Positions 10,949-21,715 of a stretch of 64,000 bases of DNA are shown here, piece after piece. The notes under the pieces are model-generated. The model saw nothing but the letters and a program-made list of their open reading frames with translations, was not told the DNA's origin and did not search any database. Source of the DNA: Hysterangium stoloniferum (Eukaryota > Basidiomycota > Agaricomycetes > Hysterangiales > Hysterangiaceae); NCBI GenBank assembly GCA_015178975.1, contig WHVD01000021.1, positions 372,001 through 436,000 of the forward strand, given 5' to 3'. How positions within the stretch are numbered: the first letter of the stretch is position 1; each line of letters starts with the position of its first letter. The translations under genes and the position numbers were made by a program.

Positions 10949-13900
10949 TTATGCACAACTATTACAACGCAAGAACATGTCTGCATCAACCATATCATTT
11001 AAGTAGTATGTCTTGTCTGGTCCACCAAAGGTTGGGATCATGTGGCATGCCCATACCACATACTTAAGGAAGATTATACTTCTCCCCTTCTCCTCAAATA
11101 CCTGGCAGTTTTTCCAGGGTGTTTTTGGCTTCCACCTAGCTTTATTTAGCCACTGGACAACTGCCATGTCCACTGTCTGCCCTGAGCACAAGACACAGGA
11201 GAATATAAACAGCAGACGAGCATAGCTCACTGGATTTGTGTTGATAATGACACAGTCATATCGAGGGTGGCCATGGAAGGATGGATTACAGCTTGCAATA
11301 TCTCACTCAACCTTCCAGTCCTCAAGGGATATGTAATGGATGTAGACACATTTATGAGGAATAATCTGAAATGTTGTCAAAGTAAGTCTAGAAAACCAGA
11401 TGTCAAATACATACCCTGTATCCTGTTGAAATGACTTCACTTGGAGGAAAATATTGTCGAACTACATTGGAGATAATTGCTGGGAGTGTATGAAGGAAGG
11501 GGTCATTGGGAAACTCTGTAAACAGCTTTGATGTCATTATGTAATGCTGAGGAGCTCCAAGCTTCCAGTGATTGTTGTCTGTTAGTGCTGTCAGCTCCAT
11601 ATTGGTATTGTCCTCTTCATGGTTGTCATCATATAAGGCCTTCAGCTCTTTGAGCTCATTGTCATAGATTTCAACATCCATTGCAATATAGGCTAGTGCC
11701 TCTTTGTTTGCATCAATGGTAACTATCCGAAGCAAGCTTTAAGTAGATGTTTATTTGAAGTAGTACAGTGTAACACATACATACCTGTCTCTCCACATCC
11801 TTGTAGTTTGTTTGAAAGTATGCATTTCGGGACTCTTGCTGAAATCCTTCTCCTGTCCGTGTAGTGTAGTTGATAGTTGAACCTTTGTGTGTGATGTCAT
11901 AATAAAGATGAGCTGGTGCATGTTGCTTTGGAAAGTGGAAGTCTTTTCCATACTCCTTGCTCACTGCCTGTTAGAAAACATATTGGTAGTAAACCTATTA
12001 TAGAAGCTTGGGAAAAATACATACTTCACAGTATGTCTCATACTCAGCCAAAGCAACTTGCATTCTGTTCAATTGCAGTGTGGTGATCATATGCAAGCCT
12101 GCAAACATCCGAAATATTGCCAAGGCACGAACGCAGTGAATGAAAGATGATTTGGGTGGAAACAATTGGACAATGCATGGAAGTGTTGTCTGAAAGATTA
12201 TTAGGGTAAAAATACTAGATAGGAGTAAGCATACCTTCAAAATATCCCAATATGTATTGCCATCAGAAAAATCAACTGTGATAACATTCTGAACAATCTT
12301 CAAACCAGGCCAACTGGGAACCTGAGACATGCTACATGCCAATGTCAGTTGGTTGAATTGAATTGAATGAAATAACTTACAATTCTGAAAATTTTCCCCC
12401 TTGCTTCATGTTACATAACACTTCAACCATCTTTGGAAAGAGATGGTCTCCCCATTTTCCCAAATCATCTGAGTGAAGAGTGTCATAGGAAACTGCAGAG
12501 TATGGATCTGAGTTGGCAATGGTCCAAAAGGCATTCTAGAATGTTGTTCATAATAATTTGAAATCTAATAATTCAGAATATTACTTATGTACATCTACTA
12601 TGTGAAGACCATTATCCCGGAGAATTTCCTCAGTCTTCTTTTTGCTTCTTGCAGTTCTTGCCTCCAGTATGACATCTAACATTGTCTGTATTGTACGAAG
12701 GGGGAACACCTTTGTCAGCTTTGTGAGTTCATCTTTATGAACAAGGCACCGAGGACAAGGATGAAGAGCTGAAGCTCCCCGTGTAGCACAAGTGGATGCT
12801 GCTTCTTCACCATCAACAGATTGGATTATGATACCAGTTGTGAGAACCCGCTGAAAAGAATCAGAGCAAGTGACAGTTTCTCCATACTCTGAAGGGTGTT
12901 GGAGTGGTTTGAATGCAATTGTCAGCACCTTATGATAGATGGATCGCTTAAAAAATGCAAAGGCAGCTCTCTGTGCTTCTGTCCGAGATTTGGGATCATA
13001 TGGATCCTCAACCTGTGAGAATTAAATACAGTGAGAATGTAGTTCACATGACTAGAAATAAGATTTACCACTGGCATCATGAGAAATAACACTGCACCAC
13101 CATTTCCAGAGCCATTTCGAATATTTCCTGGAAGAAATCCAGCCTGGAGCAGTGCTGGATGCAATTTGGTGGTTGTTGAGACCTTTCCCTTATCAAGCCA
13201 GATATGTAAGGGAAGGAAACAGTGGGGAAGGTCTAGATTGGATGGCAGTTTATTCTAAATAAGAGAAATAAATTTGATCTTCATAAAATTCTAATATTGA
13301 AATTACCTGAATATCCCACCAGCTTTTTCCTGAATCAATGTCATCATATAGCTGAGTGACAGTGTCACCATCATGCAAGTATTTCTTGACTGGATACCAG
13401 ATCAGATGCTTGGCCAATGTTGCATCTGTAACAAGACTGAGGACCCACTGCCATGGGTCACGATAATAAAGTTGAAAGTGTATTCCTTGCCATCATATAT
13501 CTCTGAAACACTGGCTTTATTGAACTGAAAGAAACATAAGCAGAAAGCTACAGAAAGAGATAGAATAGTACCTACTTCAGGAATCCAGTTTCTTGCAGCT
13601 TCCAAGCCAGTTCTGTAGTCATCCAGGTTAGAAAAGGTCACTTTCCCATGTCTTGAATGAACCCATGTCTCAGTGACTCCCTTCAGCAGCCTTTTTGTAA
13701 ATTCAGCAGAGAGCCCAGCCTGAACATTGAAGTGTGCAAACTCAAAATCAGTTCGAGTTCAGAATGGGGCCCAAGGCTGTCCTGTTTGATGTCGGCGTAC
13801 ATGAGGTGAAACTTCACCAATGGAAGGGGTGAGAATAGTAGAATCACGGTAAATGAGTTTATCAGGAAGACCAGAGTGAGGATGATGCACAACCCTGATG

Positions 13901-14370
13901 TATGGTCCCAATGAGATAGGGTGCTCTGCACTGTTGGGATAGTCAGGTTCAGATACAGGTGATTCAGATGCAAAGGGATTCAGTTCTTCAGACTCAAATG
14001 ACATAGCAGCACTGAAGGTAGCTGGAACAGTGTGAATATAGTTGTATATGTAAGATAGATGAGACAACATACAAGGTTCAGAATGCAAAGATTGTTCTGA
14101 AACAAGCATATCCTGCCTGACTTCAGTAGCTGGCAGTTAACAAAATAAATGTCAGTCATATTTATGAGTAGGAAATTTATACTTACCTTGGTGTGATTTT
14201 GATTTAAATTTCTTAAATTGCTGAGCAGCAGCAGAATCTTCCATTTTGCGCTTGCAGCTCTGGGGATGATTTAAAAATCCAATAGTGTTCTGATAGGAGC
14301 TGCAGTAGGTGCACCAAAATGACCTCCCATCTTTGGAGCGTGTGTTATGATCTGGAGAGTCTTCCATCAA
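10949..14370 (-). mobile_element. Plavaka-type (CACTA-like) transposase gene with introns, decayed
   Basis: On the minus strand from 14370: a short zinc-finger-like start (CTYCSSYQNTIGFLNHPQSC, a C2..HC pattern), then a linker. The body of the Plavaka family follows: RTDFEFAHFNVQAGLS, YYRDPWQWVLSLV, LDKGKVSTT, SGNGGAVLFLMMPV, FQRVLTTGIIIQSVDGEEAA, HPCPRCLVHKDEL (12745), ANSDPYSAVSYDTLHSDDLG, then PKQHAPAHLYYDI and the C-terminus ending CNSCA before TAA at 10949. About ten introns of 45-65 nt interrupt it. Breaks include TGA after WAPF (about 13763) and after DWKVE (about 11310) and a frameshift near 13470. I could not identify terminal inverted repeats. Confidence 0.85.
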
Positions 14371-14473
14371 AAATGTTATGTAATGTAGAAGCTTATGTAG
14401 GTAGCGATGTTGCTGTTCTGGGTCACAGTATTGGCTCTAAGGTTTCAAACTTCAAGCAAGCTTAGAGACTCGG

Positions 14474-15291
14474 TGTTACGACCAGACAATCCCGCTGGAC
14501 TCCGGGCACTAACTCGTACGCCCCCACGTGCTACAAGCACCAATCGTCTGTTTATAGGATTTCCCACCCGGACTCCATTACGTCAAGACTCGTTACGTTC
14601 GACCTCAGTACGACACATATCAGTCACCGGACTTCCCCTGGACTCCGTCTCTGTCTATGCCCGTCTTCGTCCCACGCATCAGTCACTGGATCCCACTCAG
14701 AATCCCATCACCGCTCTAACCGAGCCCCGTTCCCGTTTTAGTCAAATGACCTGTCACGATTAAGACTCCGCTCCCGCTCCATTTCCCGTTATGGGTTATG
14801 CTTTGTCACGATTCGGACTCCACTCCGTTCCATCCCGTTCCTAACACCAAATTTGGTGTTTACTATTCCCGTTTATGTTTTGTTAGTTTCGTTTTCATTA
14901 TTACCGGATTAGTATGTTCATTCACTTCATGGTCTATATAAACTGGCAGATGTTGTACATACAATCCAGTCAGAAAATTAGCTTAGATTCCCCCAGTAAT
15001 CTAATAGCGTTTTCCTCTCTAAACCCCACTCTCATCAGACTGCTTAAGCTAGTCGGAGCCCACAGGCTCCGGCACATTCTATCTCTCTCAACCAACTCGA
15101 CTCACGACTCACGACCTACGACCTACGACTTACGACTCACGAACCCCGCCCGGACTCCCCAGGATTCCCGTCCGCCTGTCAGAAATTGGACAACACGATC
15201 TAGCGAGGGTGCAGCCTATAAGCTGAAGCCAAGTCCTACCAGATATCCCGCGGGTTTCTCCGGAAACCCGGCCTGTGTGTGTATCCTAACA
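14474..15291 (+). mobile_element. Solo LTR of the chromovirus family, with 5-bp target duplication
   Basis: The 818-bp sequence begins TGTTACGACC and ends GTATCCTAACA. It matches the chromovirus LTRs at 48219-49033 and 39065-39881 in opposite orientation. CTCGG lies immediately outside both ends (14469-14473 and 15292-15296), a perfect 5-bp target duplication. No internal region remains, so this is a solo LTR left by LTR-LTR recombination, just outside the 5' end of the Plavaka coding region. Confidence 0.93.
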
Positions 15292-15959
15292 CTCGGGATG
15301 CTTGAGGAGATGACAGAGGACAAGGATACAGAGGGTGACATGGCATAGGGCAGGCACATGGCTTCAGTAGTAAGTACTATTAAGGCCTGAGTCTGTCACA
15401 GCCTTGAAGCCTACATCACTATTAAAGATGCCAAGCTTCTAACAACCAATGCATTAAAGGCCTAACATTTAGTCAATATCCGCATTGTACGTATACACTA
15501 TTACTACTTTATCTACCCATTCTTCTCCATCCAAACACACGATCACTACCACAACCACGACGACGACATGTACAAAGCCAACAACAGCAGCATGCTCACC
15601 CACGATCACCCCAAAAGCTGCCATCCAGTTTGAACTCAAACTTGTATACCCACTGTGCCAATGTCAGCTCCCTCAGGGTCATCCCACCTACCAAACTGTC
15701 CAACTCTTCGACCTCTCTTGTCATCCTTCCCAGCCCCACCAAGTCACATCCCTGCTAGCCCAGCAACAGTCCCACCCCCAGCCTTTACCCATGGTGTTGG
15801 TACTAGTGCACCGAACAGTCTTGTGCAACAGATGCAAATGTGATGAGGAGGGAAGTGAGCGTCATGAGCATGTGGAGGCAGAGGCATCTACAGTGGTGGT
15901 GAACGAGAATGGACATGGACACGGTGTACCGTGTCTGCAAAAACCACCTGTTGGTCTAT
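15292..15959. other. No firm gene; proline/serine-rich open frames before the minisatellite
   Basis: Frames at 15655-15840 (SAPSGSSHLPNCPTLRPLL and onward, proline-rich) and 15485-15955 are open but of low complexity, and they lead into the 12-bp array. No family is recognised and no start or splice structure stands out. Confidence 0.35.
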
Positions 15960-17005
15960 GTTGTCTTCTACGTTGTCTTCTACGTTGTCTTCTACGTTGT
16001 CTTCTACGTTGTCTTCTACGTTGTCTTCTACGTTGTCTTCTACGTTGTCTTCTACGTTGTCTTCTACGTTTTTACTTGTCTTCTACGTTGTCTTCTACGT
16101 TGTCTTCTACGTTGTCTTCTACGTTGTCTTCTACGTTGTCTTCTACGTTGTCTTCTACGTTGTCTTCTACGTTGTCTTCTACGTTGTCTTCTACGTTGTC
16201 TTCTACGTTGTCTTCTACGTTGTCTTCTACGTTGTCTTCTACGTTGTCTTCTACGTTGTCTTCTACGTTGTCTTCTACGTTGTCTTCTACGTTGTCTTCT
16301 ACGTTGTCTTCTACGTTGTCTTCTACGTTGTCTTCTACGTTGTCTTCTACGTTGTCTTCTACGTTGTCTTCTACGTTGTCTTCTACGTTGTCTTCTACGT
16401 TGTCTTCTACGTTGTCTTCTACGTTGTCTTCTACGTTGTCTTCTACGTTGTCTTCTACGTTGTCTTCTACGTTGTCTTCTACGTTGTCTTCTACGTTGTC
16501 TTCTACGTTGTCTTCTACGTTGTCTTCTACGTTGTCTTCTACGTTGTCTTCTACGTTGTCTTCTACGTTGTCTTCTACGTTGTCTTCTACGTTGTCTTCT
16601 ACGTTGTCTTCTACGTTGTCTTCTACGTTGTCTTCTACGTTGTCTTCTACGTTGTCTTCTACGTTGTCTTCTACGTTGTCTTCTACGTTGTCTTCTACGT
16701 TGTCTTCTACGTTGTCTTCTACGTTGTCTTCTACGTTGTCTTCTACGTTGTCTTCTACGTTGTCTTCTACGTTGTCTTCTACGTTGTCTTCTACGTTGTC
16801 TTCTACGTTGTCTTCTACGTTGTCTTCTACGTTGTCTTCTACGTTGTCTTCTACGTTGTCTTCTACGTTGTCTTCTACGTTGTCTTCTACGTTGTCTTCT
16901 ACGTTGTCTTCTACGTTGTCTTCTACGTTCTACGTTGTCTTCTACGTTGTCTTCTACGTTGTCTTCTACGTTGTCTTCTACGTTGTCTTCTACGTTGTCT
17001 TCTAC
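15960..17005. repeat. 12-bp minisatellite, about 87 units
   Basis: Tandem copies of GTTGTCTTCTAC, nearly all identical. There are two irregular units: a 7-bp expansion near 16069-16078 (GTTTTTACTT) and a 5-bp deletion near 16927-16933. The last copies (17006-17020) degrade. The unit has no stop in any plus frame (VVFY, LSST, CLLR) and in two minus frames (VEDN, RRQR), so long frames of 340-520 codons appear on both strands. These need not be genes. A minus frame entering from unique sequence at 17095 gives an acidic (VEDN)n tract, which would be the most protein-like if any is translated. Confidence 0.95.
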
Positions 17006-17523
17006 GTCATCTTCTGCATCCATTTCCATGCCCGCCACGTGCAACCATAGTGGGATCATGCCGCCCAAGTCGAGATATGTCACTGATACGGGCATTGCAA
17101 TTTGATTGTGTCTTTTTTTTTTTCACTTGGTGTTTGATACTCGGTTTTGGTCATAGACGTTGGGTTTTTGTGTATTGTGAGTCTCTCTTTTTTTCCTTTT
17201 TTTCTAAAATTCATATGGACTGAGTAGACTTTTTTTTGTAGTGATTGGACTGGTGTTACATGTTACATGTGTTCTGTAAGTCAATCGTGCATTCATCTAT
17301 GCTAGCCAATCGATTCGAATTGCAAATTTACGAAATTAGTGACATTATCGAAACATCCTCATGATGGCCGTGATACGGAGAAGAGGAGGCAGAGGGACTA
17401 GGATGGGAGGCTGTTGAGAGGAGGGATTGGCTTGACTACGGGGTTGGGGTGGAGTGATAGGTCAGTCTTCATTTTCACCTTTTCCTTTCATCCTCCAACT
17501 AACAACCACCCCCGCTCATCCAC
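17006..17523. other. No gene seen
   Basis: Contains T-rich runs (17110-17125, 17188-17210, 17231-17238) and a small TGTTACATGTTACATG repeat near 17255. Otherwise featureless. Confidence 0.4.
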
Positions 17524-18156
17524 AGTGAAGATGAAGACGCCCTGTTGGAACTAACAGACCGGCTCTCCCATCTCGTACGCAGCCTGTCGAGAAAAAGCAG
17601 GATGGCAGTGTCGATGTCGGGCTATTCATACGCGTCGATGTTGGGCTATTCGTACGCATCGATGTTGGGCTATTCGTACATGTCGATGTCGCACTATTCG
17701 TACGCGTCAACGCCGCGCTATTCGTACACATCGACGTTGGGCTATTCGTACGCATTGACGTTGGGCTATTCATACACGTCGATGTCGGGCTATTCGTATG
17801 TGTCGACGTCCATGCACATGTCAAGGAAATCATCTATTAATACTATCTCCCAGAAGGGCTGTTTGGGCATGGGCATGGGGATGAGAATAGCAGGGAATGC
17901 AAATGCAGATATCAATGGCATATCATCATCACGGCCAAGGCCGAGACTGCCATCATCGTTTTTGTCTGTGTCGAACTCCCATCTGCATATCCATCACCAT
18001 TCAGCGAGGAGGGAACATTCATGCTCACATGGACATGGATATAGTGCGAGGAAGGTGTCAGATGGGCAGGGATTTGGATTTGGATTGGGCTGGGGCATCC
18101 CTCTTCTGAGTCAATATCAGCGTCGAGCTCGGCTTCAGGATCGGCTGCGAGTTTGA
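17524..18156 (+). CDS. Low-complexity exon with an 8-residue GYSYASML-type repeat
   Basis: After a possible acceptor (CATCCACAG at about 17523) a frame runs to a stop at 18154-18156. It starts with an acidic-amphipathic stretch (ALLELTDRLSHLVRSLSR), then eight or more copies of an 8-residue unit close to GYSYASML, encoded by a 24-bp repeat (about 17600-17810). A Gly/Met and His/Ser-rich tail follows. I do not recognise it. Repetitive Tyr/Ser proteins occur among fungal wall and secreted proteins, but no signal peptide is visible. It may be part of a larger gene whose other exons I could not place, or a non-coding minisatellite. Confidence 0.35.
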   Translation, partial: SEDEDALLELTDRLSHLVRSLSRKSRMAVSMSGYSYASMLGYSYASMLGYSYMSMSHYSYASTPRYSYTSTLGYSYALTLGYSYTSMSGYSYVSTSMHMSRKSSINTISQKGCLGMGMGMRIAGNANADINGISSSRPRPRLPSSFLSVSNSHLHIHHHSARREHSCSHGHGYSARKVSDGQGFGFGLGWGIPLLSQYQRRARLQDRLRV

Positions 18157-18383
18157 CCCTGACTTGGACTCTGACTTGGACGTCAACCTCAGCTTCAGTG
18201 GCAACAGCAACATCTCAATATTCAACATGATCACAGATCTCACTTCAGCCCTCGCTTCCCCATTTAAACTTTACTGCCACCACTGATGAGATGACTTCTA
18301 GATATTCATCTATCCCTACACAGAGCCAACTTGGTGACACGCAGCACGATCCCACTGCCAACACTGACGACGCCTCACTCTCC

Positions 18384-19241
18384 CAGGGGTATGAAGTTGT
18401 TGACAACAAGTTCGTTCGTCATGAGCACGACCATTATTGGTTATGATGATATCAATCAGCTGTTTTGGGGCCCAGAAGGCCTTGCTCATATCATACTAAC
18501 TAGTGGGGTATGTTGTTTGGTTGCATTCTCATGGGTCAATTTCCTCATACCTCTCACCTGCAGAAATGCCTTGTTGAGATTCCCGCTCCGCAACGCTTCA
18601 TGCATTTCGACTGCATCAATTTGAATTGTGTCTTTTTCAAGACCTACTATGAACGCCATTCTTTTCTCCACCTTCTCATTAACTTCAACTGCATTTGGGT
18701 CATCCACATTGCCATGTACTGGTACTACACTGCATTCAATTCGCTTACCACAGCACTCGGTGGTGCAGTCACCACTATAATCATGATCCTTGCAACCGTC
18801 ATTGCATTCACGTACATTCCCACGACATGGAACAACACCGCCCATCTCACTCATTGACTCCTATTCCTCTTTATCAAGCTCGCTCTCTGAATCACTGCTG
18901 GGACCACGTTCTACATCGCCACGGTTGACTCTTCCTCCAATCAGCTCCCGCTCATTCTCGGCATCATGCAGTTCTTCATTAGCGTGTCCGTGACAATCCT
19001 ATTTGCAGTGATGCCCTCCGGCTGCATGTTTGGCGATTGTGTCACTGGCAAGTCCTGCAAGTACCTTGCCAGCCAGACCTTCACTGCCAGTTACGCACCT
19101 ATGAGCCGTAGTTTGTGTACAGCTTCTATTGCACTGTGGGCATTCGTATTTGGCTGTAAATTTACCGAATCATATTTCTTCCTCACACTTTTGTTCCATG
19201 ACCCAATTCGTGTCATGGTGCACATGGTCATTCATCTCCGG
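18384..19241 (+). pseudogene. 1,3-beta-glucan synthase (FKS) fragment
   Basis: Two exons match the N-terminal part of the glucan synthase catalytic subunit, the large membrane protein that makes cell-wall beta-1,3-glucan. Exon 1 (18384-18507) reads QGYEVVDNKFVRHEHDH and YDDINQLFWGPEGLAHI with a frameshift between. A 56-nt intron (18508-18563) follows. Exon 2 reads FFKTYYERHSFLHLLINFN, TALGGAVTTIIMILATV, YIPTTWNNTAHLT, ILGIMQFFISVSV, MPSGCMFGDC, YLASQTFTASY and FGCKFTESYFFLTL. Functional genes are about 1,700-1,900 residues; only about 280 remain. Positions normally Arg are Cys or His (FNCIW, PSGCMFGDC, FHDPIRV), and stops and frameshifts near 18857-18900 confirm a dead fragment. Confidence 0.9.
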
Positions 19242-19447
19242 GTTAGTACTTGTATTATTAGATAGATGGTTATTGAATCTGTACCTTGATTTTTTAAATT
19301 ATAAAATGATTCTAATCATATTAATTATTGTGAGACTGGTTGGTGTAGTGGTCTGGTCATGCCTGGCTCATGGCCACACTGTGCATGCTACACGTAAGTA
19401 TTATCTACCACAACCACCTCCCCTCAGATCCTAGCTATTATAGGCCA

Positions 19448-21280
19448 ATGCCAACAACAAATATCCAACTCTTCCAGCTCCCTGGACAACATAACAAAAG
19501 GATGCCAGGTGATGAACTCCAGGATCTCACACATGAAGTGGACCGGCTTGTATTTTCCAGCAGCAGCGATTCAGACCATGACACTCACCAGAACAATCAG
19601 GTGTGTGACAGTCTTATGCAGCACTAACAGCTACTCATCCCTGGATTCCTATGTATAGGTTCATTCTCATGAATACTGACACAAACAGGCCTACATCAAT
19701 GACCTTGAATGCCAGAACATTGACTTGAAGAGGCAGCTAGCTGCAGCAACCCATGCAGCCACCACCCCTGCCATCAATGCCAATGCAGCCACCACCAGTG
19801 CCATGAGCCAGGGTAAGGACAAGGTTGCAGAGTGGATCCACCGGATTGCTGGCAAGTACACCCTGATGTATGTTCTCTGGATTGGAAATATGGAAGTTTC
19901 ATTAAAGATGACCCCGGACCCTATATACCATCCAGATGACCGATTCAAACACATTGAGGGTAAGCAACAGGGGGAGTACCTTGACCTGCTGAAGGTGCTC
20001 CCACCTGACTACTGCAACCCAGCACTGGTCAAAAACTTGTATTTTCAAACCCATGTAAGTCTCTTTTTATTTTTTATTCATTTTTCTTCACTGATTATAC
20101 TTAGTTCAAGGAGGGAATGAACCAGGCTCGTTCTGATGCTATCGCTCATGTTCATCGCATCTGTGGCCTGCGTCTCTTCAACATATCCAACATGGCTGAT
20201 TTCGCAAATCACAACTGGCGTGAAAAAAATTATCGCGAATTTATTGGGTGGGTGGAGGGTGACAATGGCAAAAGCTATTATGAACCTTTTGCACCTATCC
20301 TTCACCACAACTACTGCGGTAAAATTGACATCAACAAACTGTTCCTCAATCTGGTCCTCATTCAGGTGAGTGACTCATATTTAGGCATTTTCATTTTCAA
20401 CTTATTAACAGTATCTACAGGTTTACAAGGCAATTATACATGGCCCAGGCTCACTGGACCAACCAAATAATGTCTGGGAGCTCAAGGAGAGTAAGTGGGG
20501 TATATCCGAAATTACCCCAGGAGCTATTGCTGTGACTGCAATCTGTGTAAATAGTGCACTTTTAAGTACATCTAATTTACTAATTACTTGTTTGTTTTAC
20601 AGGCTCGTTTTGCCCTATCGCATGATGCACACTTTCAGCGTCAAGGTTCGACAACACATATAGATTATGAGGAAGATTTTTATACCTACCTTGAATTCCT
20701 TTCGGTCAATAATGGCATAGTCAAGAAAATACTAAACGTGTGGAATGAACAACTTTACGGTGTAACCAATACAAAGACCACAGCCATCCCTCAACAGTCA
20801 CAAAACTCTGCAAAGACAATTCTAGCTGCACTCAAAGCCACTGGATCACACTCAGAAGATCAATCAGTAACTACAATACATGACAGGGAGAATGTCGGTA
20901 CTGGTAGTGCTAATTGTTATGATTCAGATGGTGACAACTCAGACAGCACCCCAACATTGCCATTGTTGATGGCCAGCTTGGACCCATTCGGGATGCCTCT
21001 CCTTCCAGATGTCACCCCACTTGCAAGTCCACCAGCTCCCCCTAAGCCCCATCCCAGTCATGCCTCAAGATCAGGTGCCATCACTTGCGACACATCCAAT
21101 GTCACAGAGAGCCTCCCTCCTCATCGTTTGAACCGTTTCAGGTCGAAGCGTACAGGTCCAGAGCAACACCCAAGTACTGGGGAAGTGGTGGTGGATGAGA
21201 GTAGGAAGGTGGGGAAAGAGAAACAGAAAACAAGGCCAAGGGCCATCAGGATGACTGGGAAGACGAAGATGGGGAACTGA
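19448..21280 (+). CDS. Predicted intact five-exon gene of a basidiomycete family of unknown function
   Basis: Exons 19448-19600, 19689-20054, 20105-20365, 20421-20546 and 20603-21280 join without any stop to give 527 residues. All four introns are phase 0, with GT-AG ends; three are 50-56 nt. The start ATG opens an acidic, serine-rich N-terminus with SSSSDSDHD. A middle domain contains VAEWIHRIAGKYTLMYVLWI, then FKEGMNQARSDAIAHVHRIC and WGISEITPGAIAVTAICARF. I recall the order 'GM..R', 'HRI.GLR' and 'TPGAIA.AA..ARFALS' from multicopy mushroom proteins without assigned function, possibly transposon-linked. The C-terminus is low-complexity, Pro/Ser-rich, ending in basic nuclear-localisation-like KTRPRAIRMTGKTK. 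Unlike its neighbours it shows no decay. Confidence 0.7.
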
Positions 21281-21289
21281 TGACCCTGA

Positions 21290-21540
21290 GATAGTGAGAC
21301 TGGCAGGCAGACGGAAATCACTGGCATATGAAGTGTATATTAGAGCCTTTGAGCAAATTGCATCATACCACATAGCGAACCTTTCTGTCAGAAATATCAC
21401 TTTATGTTATGTGATGTGGTATACAAATGTATTAAAAAAAAAAAAAACTCACTGCCTAAGGTTGGGTAGGCAGCGAGTCTTCCCATGCATATGCAGAGAG
21501 CTAATCACTCTCCCTCTACCCAACCATACAGGTGCCGCTC
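21290..21540 (+). repeat. Dispersed repeat copy with a short LINE tail inserted
   Basis: Related to 59965-60195 on the opposite strand. Shared blocks include CGGAAATCACTGGCATA-like sequence (21312) and GCGAGTCTTCCCATGCATA (about 21472). Between them, 21400-21447 carries GTGATGTGGTATACAAATGT followed by a run of A residues, the same 3' tail seen on the LINE copies at 58830-59040. A very short LINE tail has apparently been inserted in this copy. Confidence 0.55.
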
Positions 21541-21715
21541 ATCTTGACATTGACTAGGAACTACAAAGCTAATTATGATCTCCAGGCTAGACAAAATCAT
21601 ATCATAACTTTTTATGTGGATCTAAAGGGACTGCTCTATGAAGACTGCCGAAGCCATTAGTGACCTCATTGTATCACAGCTCATTACATAGTTCCAGAAG
21701 CCATTAGGCAGGCAA

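Noticed and set aside
15485..17223. Long plus- and minus-strand reading frames of 340-520 codons over the 12-bp array
   Set aside because: They arise because the repeat unit has no stop in five frames. There is no consistent start, splice or codon evidence, so they are not listed as genes.
19320..19440. Possible tRNA gene (GGTTGGTGTAGTGGTCTGG region)
   Set aside because: It has an A-box-like start but no B-box or foldable T arm at the proper distance.
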